Notes under the pieces: model-generated
The model's input: only the letters and a program-made list of their open reading frames with translations
Database searches by the model: none
Told to the model about the DNA's origin: nothing
Translations under genes and position numbers: made by a program
Source of the DNA: Desulfuromonas sp.
GTDB taxonomy: Bacteria > Desulfobacterota > Desulfuromonadia > Desulfuromonadales > Geothermobacteraceae
Direction of reading: 5' to 3'
Assembly (NCBI GenBank): GCA_002868905.1
Contig: PKUA01000047.1
Coordinates: 1 to 64,000, forward strand
Length of the DNA stretch: 64,000 nt
In this document: positions 56,301-63,694 of the stretch, one piece after another
Position numbering within the stretch: position 1 is the first letter of the stretch
How the letters are laid out: each line of letters opens with the position of its first letter

Positions 56301-56346
56301 ATCAGCTGGTCGAGTTGAACTGAAGACAAGCGGCACATTTCAATGA
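53311..56346 (+). CDS. Membrane-anchored periplasmic beta-propeller protein (LVIVD-type repeats)
   Basis: 1011-residue protein with an N-terminal uncleaved-looking anchor (about 5-22) and then a large beta-rich periplasmic part. Repeats of about 40-45 residues follow the LVIVD pattern, e.g. AYLVDREFGLLVIDVSDAG, VALPRYGVQFFDLSQPARP, GVQVIDAREPRHPKLLG and GLLVVDIADPRRPRLIE. There are enough blades for two or three propellers. A small beta-sandwich-like end (about 935-1011) follows. Cysteines are rare. The ATG overlaps the kinase stop (TGATG), so kinase and propeller are translated together. I infer an extracytoplasmic sensor partner for the kinase; direct evidence is absent. Confidence 0.8.
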   Translation: MSSMPWKILLAVFGLLALLILTTREQLWPVTRQTSAISKVAQLPATSNGEIQLGFVGENISTSLRVTLQPDLSNRHLVADTWKTWGQINDFALYGNHAYLVDREFGLLVIDVSDAGRMHLVQSVDLPEEGWKISIRDGLAVVALPRYGVQFFDLSQPARPELLTSFPFEGVTHDVVVADHRVLVLSLPQGVQVIDAREPRHPKLLGHVDIPGRGSEIVVDGTRAAVACRSGGVALLDLAAGEMPKISSVLTTDFPAMSVAMRDNQLAVAFQYQHGFDLFEIRGNRVVTSQPGPKSFYARTLVLEQGRILVGSADGFRMFQTDHAQGIREIVHLETERTPFEIARDGARLFLLGRNMPLMKLNWDSLVDHGGEGIRKIYPDVFGIAEKEGRLFLSGKPFGLRIARRSGPHSWTTLADLGPAWRPSVVAASGDKALIAGRVGGLGLLRVDPTSGEVEEQWLDTNAISAMKIHAGQYALIAESRGRLGIFNLDQSLSSGIKWLPPLAGSVNSLDVNNSWVALSEEMVGIEIIGWDGVGKETSRQFLPFDIRIRQVRLQGDLLFVLSSSGALYRMTINSEGRLRERAHLNPGKPIGHMEMYDDRLYLVQNDGSISVLESGEDRSSKLVGKVFADNTPGMLRICAGNGRLYVSNYQGLFVYEVSKAGGLILIRHVENDSSIIDMSADSDLLWIVSRDRGLVLFERQERDAPTLRKQWQMQGREVVIVDQTALVRTNEGLLVVDIADPRRPRLIERRHVGWDVTGICRIDDVIVLVDKVMGMFVFQLTDERRLIEVATLPLPGKAWGAVVLEDMVLIPCGSEGLAIVRLADPEAPSLVTIEELPLPLASFATARGVAVHDRIAYVAQGRAGVQILQLDSTGFPTSASLFDTFYFARNVKVVGQRLFVADVFGGVLVYDLSDPLNPRFEDVVDVGHSARDLIPVGEEIWVPEPMRLIPKPMSLGLERSGREIVATVPGSLGEGWYNLRVMEPGVGVLWEGFLGKSAGRVELKTSGTFQ

Positions 56347-56400
56347 TCGGACCGACTGATTTGAACGGTGATGGAAATGTCAGAGAGGGGAAAATGAGAG

Positions 56401-59382
56401 ATGCGATTTTTGCTGGTTGACGATAACCCGGTCAAGCTTGATCTGTTACGGCAGTTGTTAAACAAGGAGATGCCAGGTTGTTTATTGAAAATGGCTGAAA
56501 ATGGTCGTGAAGCTCTGGCCCTGGCCGCAAAACAAAATTTTGATGTCGCTTTCGTTGATGTGCAAATGCCGGGGATGGATGGGCTCGAGGTCTGCCGTCG
56601 TCTGAAGGGGAACCCCGCGACAGCCGGGATTCATGTTGTCCTCATTACCGCTCACCAGGCGGACAGCAATTTACGTATTGCCGGTCTCGATGCCGGCGCG
56701 TTCGACTTCATCACCCAGCCGATTCGTAATGCCGAACTGATGGCCAGGTTGCGGAGCTTGTTGCGGGTCAAGCAGTTGGAAGACGAGCTTCTGGAAGAGG
56801 CGGCCGGGTTAAAACAGACGATTGCAGAGCAGGCATCAACCATGAACTGGCTGACCGGCCTGTTTTCCTTTGCGTCCGACGCAGACGGAGAGAGCATTGC
56901 CGGGGATTTGAAGAACCTTCTGGATCAGACTGACAGGAACGCTCGCCCCGATCTGGCTATGATGGATCGTAAAATATTTATTCAATTCCCGGAAGATTTG
57001 CGCACTCTTTTCTTGCAGCTAGCCCTGCTCGGCACTATTCCGCACGATATGGTGTCGGATATTTTCGCCCAGGATTCGGTCGGTGACATCGTCGATTACC
57101 TGGTTCGGCATGATTTCCTCGTAGAAGCCCGGCGTGACAACCAGACCTTCATCGGGTTTCGGAATGAGTTGGGCAGTTTCCTGCAGAACCTTGCAGCTCA
57201 AGAACTGCCGGTTGAACAGATCACCCAAACATACCGGCAGGCAGCGGAATGGTTTTCCGACAACGGCCCGTCGGAACGGGCACTTGAGATTGCTTTGCGC
57301 AGCGGATCCCCTGAACTGGCCGAAGAGGTCTGTGCCAGGGAGTTTTGCCGCCTTCTCGTGGAGAATATTCTCCCTTTGCAGCAAGTGAGAGAGTTTGACC
57401 TTGGTGCCACTGGCAGAGATGGGTACGGCCCATGGCTTACGGTGATGGTTGCCATCTCATGCCAGGGGAGTTCTCCGGGTACATGCAAAGAGCTATTGGA
57501 AAATACTATCGATCATTTCGAGATACTCGGAGAGTGGCGTGGGGTCCTGATCAGTAAAGGGTTATTGCTGGAGCAATTCCTCCTGCTGGAAATGGATGAA
57601 GACAAGGCAGGACTACTGTTGCCCGGAATCAAGGAGGCGCTATCGACGCCTGACGTCCGGCAGGATGAAGGTGTCTGCCGGTTTCTGGAAGACCTGGTCG
57701 ATATGGCAGGGCAGATATTCCCATTAAAAACCCATAGGTTGTTCGGCCCGGGGGACCCCTTTGGGCAGGAGATTGAAGAACAGAAAGAAGCAAGAACACA
57801 GGTGGGATATCTTGCGGCGTTTCACCGTTCAATTGTTGACGGCGCCAGTCAATCTGTCCAGAGATTCATTGGAAAAGAATATTTCACTCTTCTGGGCAAG
57901 ACAACTCCTTTGCAGAGAACCTGGTTCGATCTGCTGCTGAGCAGGTTTATGCTCTTGCGTGGGGAGCTTGAGATGGCCGAGGACGTTCTCGCCTCCTTGA
58001 TGAAACGTTTACCATCCACCTGGCTGGGGAACACCAGGCTGGGGTTGATTGTCAAAGTGATGGACGTTGAGCTGATGTTGATGGATGGCAGGGCCTCCGC
58101 AGCCTGGGAAGCGATTCGCAATGGCGGTTGGGAAAATATTCAAAGTGAACCTCTCAGGTTGTGGGTGGCACTTCTGACCCGACTCGCCAAGCCCCCGGAG
58201 GCGATTGCCGACAACGGAACTTCCACTCTGAATGGAGAGTTGGGCGCCGTATCCTGGCCGTTCGATCTCCATGTCGGGATGGCGGCGCTGGCGACCGGCG
58301 ACTACGAGCTGGCATCGGAAAATTTTCGTCAGGTCGTGGAAACCACCGAGCCGAAAGCATCTCCCCTTTCTCTGGCGTGTGGTCGCATTGGCATGTCCAT
58401 TCTGTCCGAGCAGCAGGGGCGACCGCAGAACCCGCAGATGCTGGCCGAAGGCGTTGCGTTTTTTCGCCGTAGCGATTATCGCGTGGTTCCGTATCTCGTT
58501 CCGGATTTGAGGCGCAGTTTTTATCAGCTTGCCCTGAAATATTCGGAATCTCCTGAGTGGATCAGGGTTCTCGCTCGCGATGACTTGAAGGTCAGCCTTG
58601 TCGATGAGGGTTCCCCACGGCCCCTGCTGAAAGTCAACGCACTGGGCCCGTTTACAATAGGTCCTGAAAGAGGGACAGCTCTGAAGTCGGATGATTTGAC
58701 AGTTGGGCTGAGGCAACTGCTTGCAATGTTGATGCTCGCTCCTGAGCAGAAACTCCCCCAGGAACAGGTCCAGCTCGCTTTCTGGCCGGAGAGTGGGCAG
58801 ACTCAGGCCCGGTCGAAACTCGATTCCCTTTTGTTGCGTCTGAGAAAAAGTCTTATCCCAATCGTGGGGGATGAGGCGGCCAAACATCATATTAAGCTGC
58901 AGCGTGGCGTGCTTGTTCTGGAAGACTGTCTGATTGACCTCGCGGAATTCCGTGAAAAGGTGCGAACCGGGTTGAGGCAGCAGCGACGCGGAGAACATTG
59001 TCAGGCAGAAATCTCGTTTCGGGCTGCTCTCCGTTTGTGGCGTGGTCCGTTCTCGCTCGAATTACCAGAGGGCGCTTTATTTAATCATATTCTTGAAGAT
59101 TTGAAATTGTTGTTGACCGATGCCTGTCTCGCTTTGAACCAGATTTATTTGACACGCCAGGACTCGGAACAGGCAGAGAAAGTTTTACGCTTCGGGTTGC
59201 GTCAGGAGCCGTGCCAGGACGAACTGATGGAGGAACTTTTGGCTTTCTACCGGGAAAGAGGCCAGTCGGTCCGGGCGGCAGGAATATGTGCCGAATATGA
59301 ACAGGCGTTGGTGTCTCAAGGGTTTAGCCCTGATGAGGCAAAAGAGTCTTTGCAGTTGTTGCGGCAGGTCGACACGGAATAG
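56401..59382 (+). CDS. Response regulator with receiver, MalT-like and SARP/BTAD domains
   Basis: 993-residue cytoplasmic regulator. Receiver (1-120) has D7-D8, the acceptor D53 and T83, but the conserved Lys is Gln106 (FITQP). After a coiled coil, residues about 195-330 read like the winged-helix and helical segments that follow the NTPase in MalT-type STAND regulators (YRQAAEWFSDNGPSERALEIALRSG), yet no P-loop exists. A helical repeat region runs to about 735. An OmpR-like winged helix (about 740-840) and a bacterial transcriptional activator domain (about 845-985) close the protein. It should bind DNA in response to phosphorylation by the preceding hybrid kinase. Target promoters are unknown; the divergent control region at 44986-45204 is a natural candidate. 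Confidence 0.85.
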   Translation: MRFLLVDDNPVKLDLLRQLLNKEMPGCLLKMAENGREALALAAKQNFDVAFVDVQMPGMDGLEVCRRLKGNPATAGIHVVLITAHQADSNLRIAGLDAGAFDFITQPIRNAELMARLRSLLRVKQLEDELLEEAAGLKQTIAEQASTMNWLTGLFSFASDADGESIAGDLKNLLDQTDRNARPDLAMMDRKIFIQFPEDLRTLFLQLALLGTIPHDMVSDIFAQDSVGDIVDYLVRHDFLVEARRDNQTFIGFRNELGSFLQNLAAQELPVEQITQTYRQAAEWFSDNGPSERALEIALRSGSPELAEEVCAREFCRLLVENILPLQQVREFDLGATGRDGYGPWLTVMVAISCQGSSPGTCKELLENTIDHFEILGEWRGVLISKGLLLEQFLLLEMDEDKAGLLLPGIKEALSTPDVRQDEGVCRFLEDLVDMAGQIFPLKTHRLFGPGDPFGQEIEEQKEARTQVGYLAAFHRSIVDGASQSVQRFIGKEYFTLLGKTTPLQRTWFDLLLSRFMLLRGELEMAEDVLASLMKRLPSTWLGNTRLGLIVKVMDVELMLMDGRASAAWEAIRNGGWENIQSEPLRLWVALLTRLAKPPEAIADNGTSTLNGELGAVSWPFDLHVGMAALATGDYELASENFRQVVETTEPKASPLSLACGRIGMSILSEQQGRPQNPQMLAEGVAFFRRSDYRVVPYLVPDLRRSFYQLALKYSESPEWIRVLARDDLKVSLVDEGSPRPLLKVNALGPFTIGPERGTALKSDDLTVGLRQLLAMLMLAPEQKLPQEQVQLAFWPESGQTQARSKLDSLLLRLRKSLIPIVGDEAAKHHIKLQRGVLVLEDCLIDLAEFREKVRTGLRQQRRGEHCQAEISFRAALRLWRGPFSLELPEGALFNHILEDLKLLLTDACLALNQIYLTRQDSEQAEKVLRFGLRQEPCQDELMEELLAFYRERGQSVRAAGICAEYEQALVSQGFSPDEAKESLQLLRQVDTE

Positions 59383-59407
59383 CGATCCACTGCCACGGCA
59401 ATGCAGC

Positions 59408-60772
59408 TTAATCGATATAGGGGCGCAAAAAGGGGAGTGCTTCCTTGATCGGGATTGCCATCGTCGTTCGTTGATCTCCGATGGTTCTTGCGAAAACAAT
59501 CCCAACCACCTCCCCTTGGGAATTGACCAGCGGCCCACCCGAGTGTCCATGAAAAACAGCGGGGTCGAAGTGGAATAGAGGGGTCGCTCCAAAATGCTCG
59601 ATGCTAATGATTCGTCCCGGTTTCATCGAGAGCCCGAATTCGAGTGGAAAACCGATGGCGGTAATCTGGTCCGCGATGTTGACCATGGTTGAATCCCCCA
59701 GGTCGAGAGGTTTTCTGTCGATGCCTTCGCAACGGAGAATGGCCAGATCGAGATTCGGTCGTCGTTCGACAATGCTGGCAGAGGCGACTTCGCCGTCGTG
59801 GAACCTGACGGTGAGTTGCTCTGTGTCCTCGACGACGTGAAGGTTCGTTATACCGAGTCCCCCTGCGCTGAAAATAAATCCGCTCCCGGTCCCCCGTTCG
59901 GTTCTGACTTTGAAAATAGACTGGCTGACCAGTCTGAGCATTTGTTTGAGGTTCAGGGATTCAGCCGGAAATGGGGCTGGTTTTTCATGGGATTTGTTGC
60001 TGGTTGCGGATTTGCCGGTTTTAGGTCGAATTTTTACGGCCGGCGGCAGGTGGTGGGTATCTCGGGCCCCGGCGCTGTCACCCAACTCTTCGGAGGCTTT
60101 CTGCCAGGAACGTTTTTTGAGTTCGTCCGGAAGCTTCTGCAAAATTTGCCGTTCAATGTCAACCAGAGCGTCCCCGGTCAATTCAGTGACCCATTTGAAC
60201 TCCTGGGTCATGCTCATTGCCTCGTAGAAATCCCCACTTATCTCATTCATGGTGCGATAGTTCTGTTGGACAAGTCGCAGACGCCGGTTGTCGCTGGTGT
60301 AATAGAAAAGACTGACAACGGTTTTTGTATGGGCTTGGTAGGAGAAGAGGTTTGCTGGCGAGAGGAGAAAGCAACTGATGCCGGAGAGGCATGCGGCCAG
60401 TGAACTTGTCTTGCTCAGGCCATAGCGTATTCGAAAATCGACGGTAAACAACAAGTTCCCCGGGGAGCCAGTTTCCCGGAAATCTTCAGTATCAGTCAAG
60501 CGGTGTCCGGGCAGTGGACGTAACCGACCCTGAATCGTGGACTGTTCCAACTCCTTTGCCAACGATTCCGCGAAGCGCTTGGATTGCTGGTCAAAAACCT
60601 GCTCGAGGTTCTGGCGGTGCGAAGTCTCCCAAATCTCGGAGTCCGGGAAGAGGGGTTCAATGGTGACGCTGATATAGCCACTACGATTAATCTGCTCTTT
60701 GGCTGGCAACTCTTTTCCAGGGAATACCAGGAAGAGCAGAGAAAGCATCAGGATGATATGGAGACGGTGCAT
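59408..60772 (-). CDS. Secreted trypsin-like serine protease with unique N-terminal domain
   Basis: 454-residue protein with a signal peptide (about 1-24), an unrecognised domain (about 30-225) with a hydrophobic Cys-containing stretch (LAACLSGISCFLLSPANLF), a Lys/Pro-rich linker and a chymotrypsin-fold protease domain (about 285-454). The catalytic triad is complete: H312 (TNLHVVE), D342 (NLDLAIL), S411 (GHSGGPL). No PDZ domain follows, unlike DegP. The start is taken at the signal-peptide Met (60772). Convergent with the response-regulator gene, 25 nt between stops. A role in processing the neighbouring envelope proteins is possible but not shown. Confidence 0.85.
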   Translation of the reverse strand: MHRLHIILMLSLLFLVFPGKELPAKEQINRSGYISVTIEPLFPDSEIWETSHRQNLEQVFDQQSKRFAESLAKELEQSTIQGRLRPLPGHRLTDTEDFRETGSPGNLLFTVDFRIRYGLSKTSSLAACLSGISCFLLSPANLFSYQAHTKTVVSLFYYTSDNRRLRLVQQNYRTMNEISGDFYEAMSMTQEFKWVTELTGDALVDIERQILQKLPDELKKRSWQKASEELGDSAGARDTHHLPPAVKIRPKTGKSATSNKSHEKPAPFPAESLNLKQMLRLVSQSIFKVRTERGTGSGFIFSAGGLGITNLHVVEDTEQLTVRFHDGEVASASIVERRPNLDLAILRCEGIDRKPLDLGDSTMVNIADQITAIGFPLEFGLSMKPGRIISIEHFGATPLFHFDPAVFHGHSGGPLVNSQGEVVGIVFARTIGDQRTTMAIPIKEALPFLRPYID

Positions 60773-60841
60773 AATTCTTTCGGTTTGGTGACGTTTCGTG
60801 CGCACTGCCCGGGAATTTCAAATTCGGACTTGCTATAAAAT

Positions 60842-60862
60842 CCTCGCCAATTGCAGGCGAGG
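60842..60862. repeat. Hairpin in the protease leader region
   Basis: CCTCGCC and GGCGAGG pair perfectly around a 7-nt loop. On the minus strand it is followed by ATTTTAT, so it could weakly terminate transcription heading toward the protease gene. Confidence 0.45.
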
Positions 60863-61002
60863 CCTTCATGCAAAGGACAGTAAGGACCCCTCCGACCGTT
60901 TCAGTCTATGGCCAAGATTAGCAAAGTTTTTCCTTAAGTGCAGCCTCCTTTGGCAAATTGATAGTCATTATAGTTTAAGCCGGGTCGATGTCGGACATAA
61001 AC

Positions 61003-61031
61003 TTGACAGGAGTGGGCCAGAATGATAAAAG
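61003..61031 (+). promoter_or_regulatory. Promoter of ndk
   Basis: Consensus TTGACA followed after 17 nt by TAAAAG, about 47 nt before the ndk start codon. Confidence 0.7.
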
Positions 61032-61077
61032 TTCGCGTTCTGTCAAAATCAAGTCGAAAAAAGAGGAGAATAATAAC

Positions 61078-61491
61078 ATGGAAAGAACATTTGCCATTAT
61101 CAAGCCGGATGCTTTCGCCGCCGGGCATGCAGGGAAAATCATCAGCAGAATATACGCCGAAGGTTTCAAGGTTGTCGGTTTGAAAAAGCTCTTTATGAGC
61201 AAGGTCGAAGCGGAGGGTTTCTATTATGTTCACAAGGAACGCCCCTTCTTCGGTGAACTGACTGATTTCATGAGTAGCAGCCCCTGCGTCGTCATGGTGC
61301 TTGAGGCCGAGGGCGCGATCAAAAAGTGGCGGGACCTTATGGGAGCGACCAATCCTGCCGAAGCTGATGCAGGGACCTTGCGCAAAGAGTTCGGAACCTC
61401 GATCGGGGAGAATGCGACCCATGGTTCCGATGCCCCCGAAACCGCAGCGTTTGAAATCCCTTACTTTTTCTCCGGGCTTGAGCTGCTTTAA
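61078..61491 (+). CDS. ndk: Nucleoside diphosphate kinase
   Basis: 137-residue enzyme that balances nucleoside triphosphate pools by moving the gamma phosphate through a phospho-histidine, H115 in NATHGSD. N-terminal [11 protein letters not shown] is the family opening. The ATG at 61078 has AAGAGGAG before it; upstream in-frame codons lack homology. Own promoter and terminator, so monocistronic. Confidence 0.97.
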   Translation: MERTFAIIKPDAFAAGHAGKIISRIYAEGFKVVGLKKLFMSKVEAEGFYYVHKERPFFGELTDFMSSSPCVVMVLEAEGAIKKWRDLMGATNPAEADAGTLRKEFGTSIGENATHGSDAPETAAFEIPYFFSGLELL

Positions 61492-61551
61492 TTCCGGAGG
61501 TGAGTGGCGCTTGCGAATGCCGTTTGCGCAGAAGTAAAACTTGTCTGAAGT

Positions 61552-61586
61552 AAAGCCCTCCGGTAAAATCCGGAGGGCTTTTTTCA
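61552..61586 (+). terminator. Intrinsic terminator of ndk
   Basis: Perfect 12-bp stem AAAGCCCTCCGG/CCGGAGGGCTTT with a 6-nt loop, followed by TTTT. Confidence 0.92.
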
Positions 61587-61621
61587 TGAGGTGTAGAATT
61601 TGTGGAAGACGGGAGGATCCA

Positions 61622-62764
61622 ATGGTGGATGAATCCCTTTTCGCCGATGTGAAAAAGAAGATTCCTGGGAGCTCCATGCCCGATACGAAAACAGATGGAC
61701 GCCAGCCGATGTCGCAGAAGACTGATTTGCGGGAGTTGACTCTTGAGCAGTTGCGCGCTTTCCTTGCCGGGCTCGGCAAGGAAGGGTTTCGGGCGAAGCA
61801 GCTGATGCGATGGATGTACTGTCGCGGGGTCTCCGACTTTTCCTGCATGACCGATCTTTCGAAGGAGTTCCGCGCCGAGTTGGAACAACGGGCAACGATC
61901 TCGAACTGGCATCCGGAGACGGTCGAAACCAGTATCGATGGGACGCGAAAATACCTTTTCCGATTGGCGGATGGAGAAACGATTGAATCGGTCCGGATAC
62001 CGATGGAGGGGGGGCGTGCCACCCTCTGTATATCCACCCAGGTTGGGTGTGCCATGGGGTGCCGTTTCTGTCTGACCGGTTGTTTTGGCCTGACTCGTAA
62101 TTTGACGCCCGGAGAAATTGTCAATCAGGTCTGCGCCGCCCAGACTGACGGAAAGGTCAACAACATCGTTATGATGGGGATGGGCGAGCCGCTTCACAAC
62201 CTCGAAAACGTCATAACCGCTTTACGAATTCTTTATGCCGAGGAGGGACTGGACTTCGGCCCGCGCAGGGTGACGTTGTCAACGTCCGGATTGGTGCCGC
62301 AAATGCTGGAGCTTGGTTCACGAGTCAGGGTCGGTCTGGCAGTCTCTTTGAACGCGACGACCGATGAAGTTCGCGATCGTATCATGCCAATCAACCAAAC
62401 TTACCCCTTGGCGGAATTGATGCGCGCCTGTCGCGCCTTTCCCCTGCAATCGCGTGACCGGATTACGTTTGAATACATCTTGATCCGAGGTGTCAACGAC
62501 TCGCTGCGGGACGCCAAGCGTCTCGTTGGGTTGTTGCACGGGATCCAAGCCAAGGTCAACCTGATCGCCTATAATGAGCACTACGGTTCCGAATTCAAAA
62601 GTCCGACCGAACGGGACATCGAGGCTTTCCAGAGAATATTGCTTCACAGTGGGATGGTGGCGGTTCGCCGGGCCAGCAAGGGGAGGGACATCTCCGCTGC
62701 CTGTGGTCAGCTCAAGGGTCGACTCGACAAATCCCGTTCCCGGGAGGAGCAGGATCATAGTTAA
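61622..62764 (+). CDS. rlmN: 23S rRNA (adenine-2503)/tRNA methyltransferase RlmN
   Basis: Radical SAM enzyme that methylates C2 of A2503 in 23S rRNA and A37 in some tRNAs. The cluster motif is C143-A-M-G-C147-R-F-C150, followed by GMGEPLHN and the C-terminal AACGQL with the methyl-accepting Cys. I chose the ATG at 61622 because a strong GGAGG lies 6 nt upstream. This gives about 30 residues more than the family core, which begins at [10 protein letters not shown] (ATG 61709, no ribosome site); ATG 61676 is a third option. Confidence 0.94.
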   Translation: MVDESLFADVKKKIPGSSMPDTKTDGRQPMSQKTDLRELTLEQLRAFLAGLGKEGFRAKQLMRWMYCRGVSDFSCMTDLSKEFRAELEQRATISNWHPETVETSIDGTRKYLFRLADGETIESVRIPMEGGRATLCISTQVGCAMGCRFCLTGCFGLTRNLTPGEIVNQVCAAQTDGKVNNIVMMGMGEPLHNLENVITALRILYAEEGLDFGPRRVTLSTSGLVPQMLELGSRVRVGLAVSLNATTDEVRDRIMPINQTYPLAELMRACRAFPLQSRDRITFEYILIRGVNDSLRDAKRLVGLLHGIQAKVNLIAYNEHYGSEFKSPTERDIEAFQRILLHSGMVAVRRASKGRDISAACGQLKGRLDKSRSREEQDHS

Positions 62765-62797
62765 ATCTGGTCAATTCATACCAAGGACGGAGGTCAA

Positions 62798-63664
62798 ATG
62801 GGAAAGACAGTGATCGGTGTTATCGGCGGTAGCGGTTTGTATGAAATGGAGGGGCTGGTCAATCTTCGGGAGGAGAAGATTTCGACCCCGTTTGGCGAAC
62901 CTTCGGATAATTACATTCTGGGTGAGTTGGAAGGTGTGCAGTTGGTCTTCTTGCCGCGGCATGGTAAAGGGCACCGATTGCTTCCGTCCGAGGTGAATTA
63001 TCGCGCGAACATTTACGGCATGAAGTCCCTTGGAGTGGAGCGGATCATATCAGTCTCGGCCGTCGGGAGCATGCGAGAGGAAATCGTCCCGGGACACATC
63101 GTGATTCCCGACCAGTTTTTTGACAGGACCATCGGGCGACGACAGACAACTTTCTTCGGAGGCGGGATAGCCGGCCACATCCAGTTCGCAGACCCGATCT
63201 GCTCCTGCCTGGCCGAACGCCTGGTTGCTGCGGCGGGAACTGTGGGGGCGACTGTGCATCGAGGTGGGACTTATCTCTGCATGGAAGGTCCCCAGTTCTC
63301 CACCCGGGCTGAATCCAATATCTTCCGCAGTTGGGGAGTCGATATCATCGGCATGACCAACATCTCCGAGGCAAGATTGGCGAGAGAGGCGGAAATCTGT
63401 TACAGTACCGTAGCATTGGCCACAGATTATGACTGCTGGCACGAAGAGCATGATGATGTCTCGGTTGATGCGGTGGTTGCGTTGATCAAGAAAAATGTCG
63501 CTCTGGCCAAGAAAATCATCCGTCAAGCTGTTCCGGCTCTTCAGGACGAGCGTGAGTGTAGCTGTAAAGACGCCCTTCAGTTCGCTATCATGACGGATCG
63601 GACGATGATCCCGCTTGAGACCAGGGAAAAGCTGCAAATTATCATGGGCAAGTATCTTGATTAA
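62798..63664 (+). CDS. mtnP: S-methyl-5'-thioadenosine phosphorylase
   Basis: 288-residue trimeric phosphorylase of the methionine salvage pathway: methylthioadenosine plus phosphate gives adenine and methylthioribose-1-phosphate. IGGSGLYEMEG forms the phosphate loop, followed by RHGKGHRLLPSEVNYRAN, and TNISEARLAREAEICYSTVALATDYDCWH carries the Asp residues that recognise adenine rather than hypoxanthine. Strong GGAGG before the ATG. It starts 33 nt after rlmN and is followed 30 nt later by a sugar kinase gene, probably one operon. Confidence 0.95.
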   Translation: MGKTVIGVIGGSGLYEMEGLVNLREEKISTPFGEPSDNYILGELEGVQLVFLPRHGKGHRLLPSEVNYRANIYGMKSLGVERIISVSAVGSMREEIVPGHIVIPDQFFDRTIGRRQTTFFGGGIAGHIQFADPICSCLAERLVAAAGTVGATVHRGGTYLCMEGPQFSTRAESNIFRSWGVDIIGMTNISEARLAREAEICYSTVALATDYDCWHEEHDDVSVDAVVALIKKNVALAKKIIRQAVPALQDERECSCKDALQFAIMTDRTMIPLETREKLQIIMGKYLD

Positions 63665-63694
63665 GATGACCCCGCGTTCAAGGAGATAAATGTC

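Larger units (their letters stand above)
60773..61077. other. 305-bp divergent region between protease and ndk
   Basis: No gene seen. It contains an AT-rich stretch with a TATAAA near the protease side, a perfect 7-bp hairpin (60842-60862), and the ndk promoter at 61003-61031. Confidence 0.6.

Noticed and set aside
60988-61077. 30-codon extension of ndk
   Set aside because: It runs through the ndk promoter (61003-61031) and is Lys/Ser-rich, unlike Ndk proteins.
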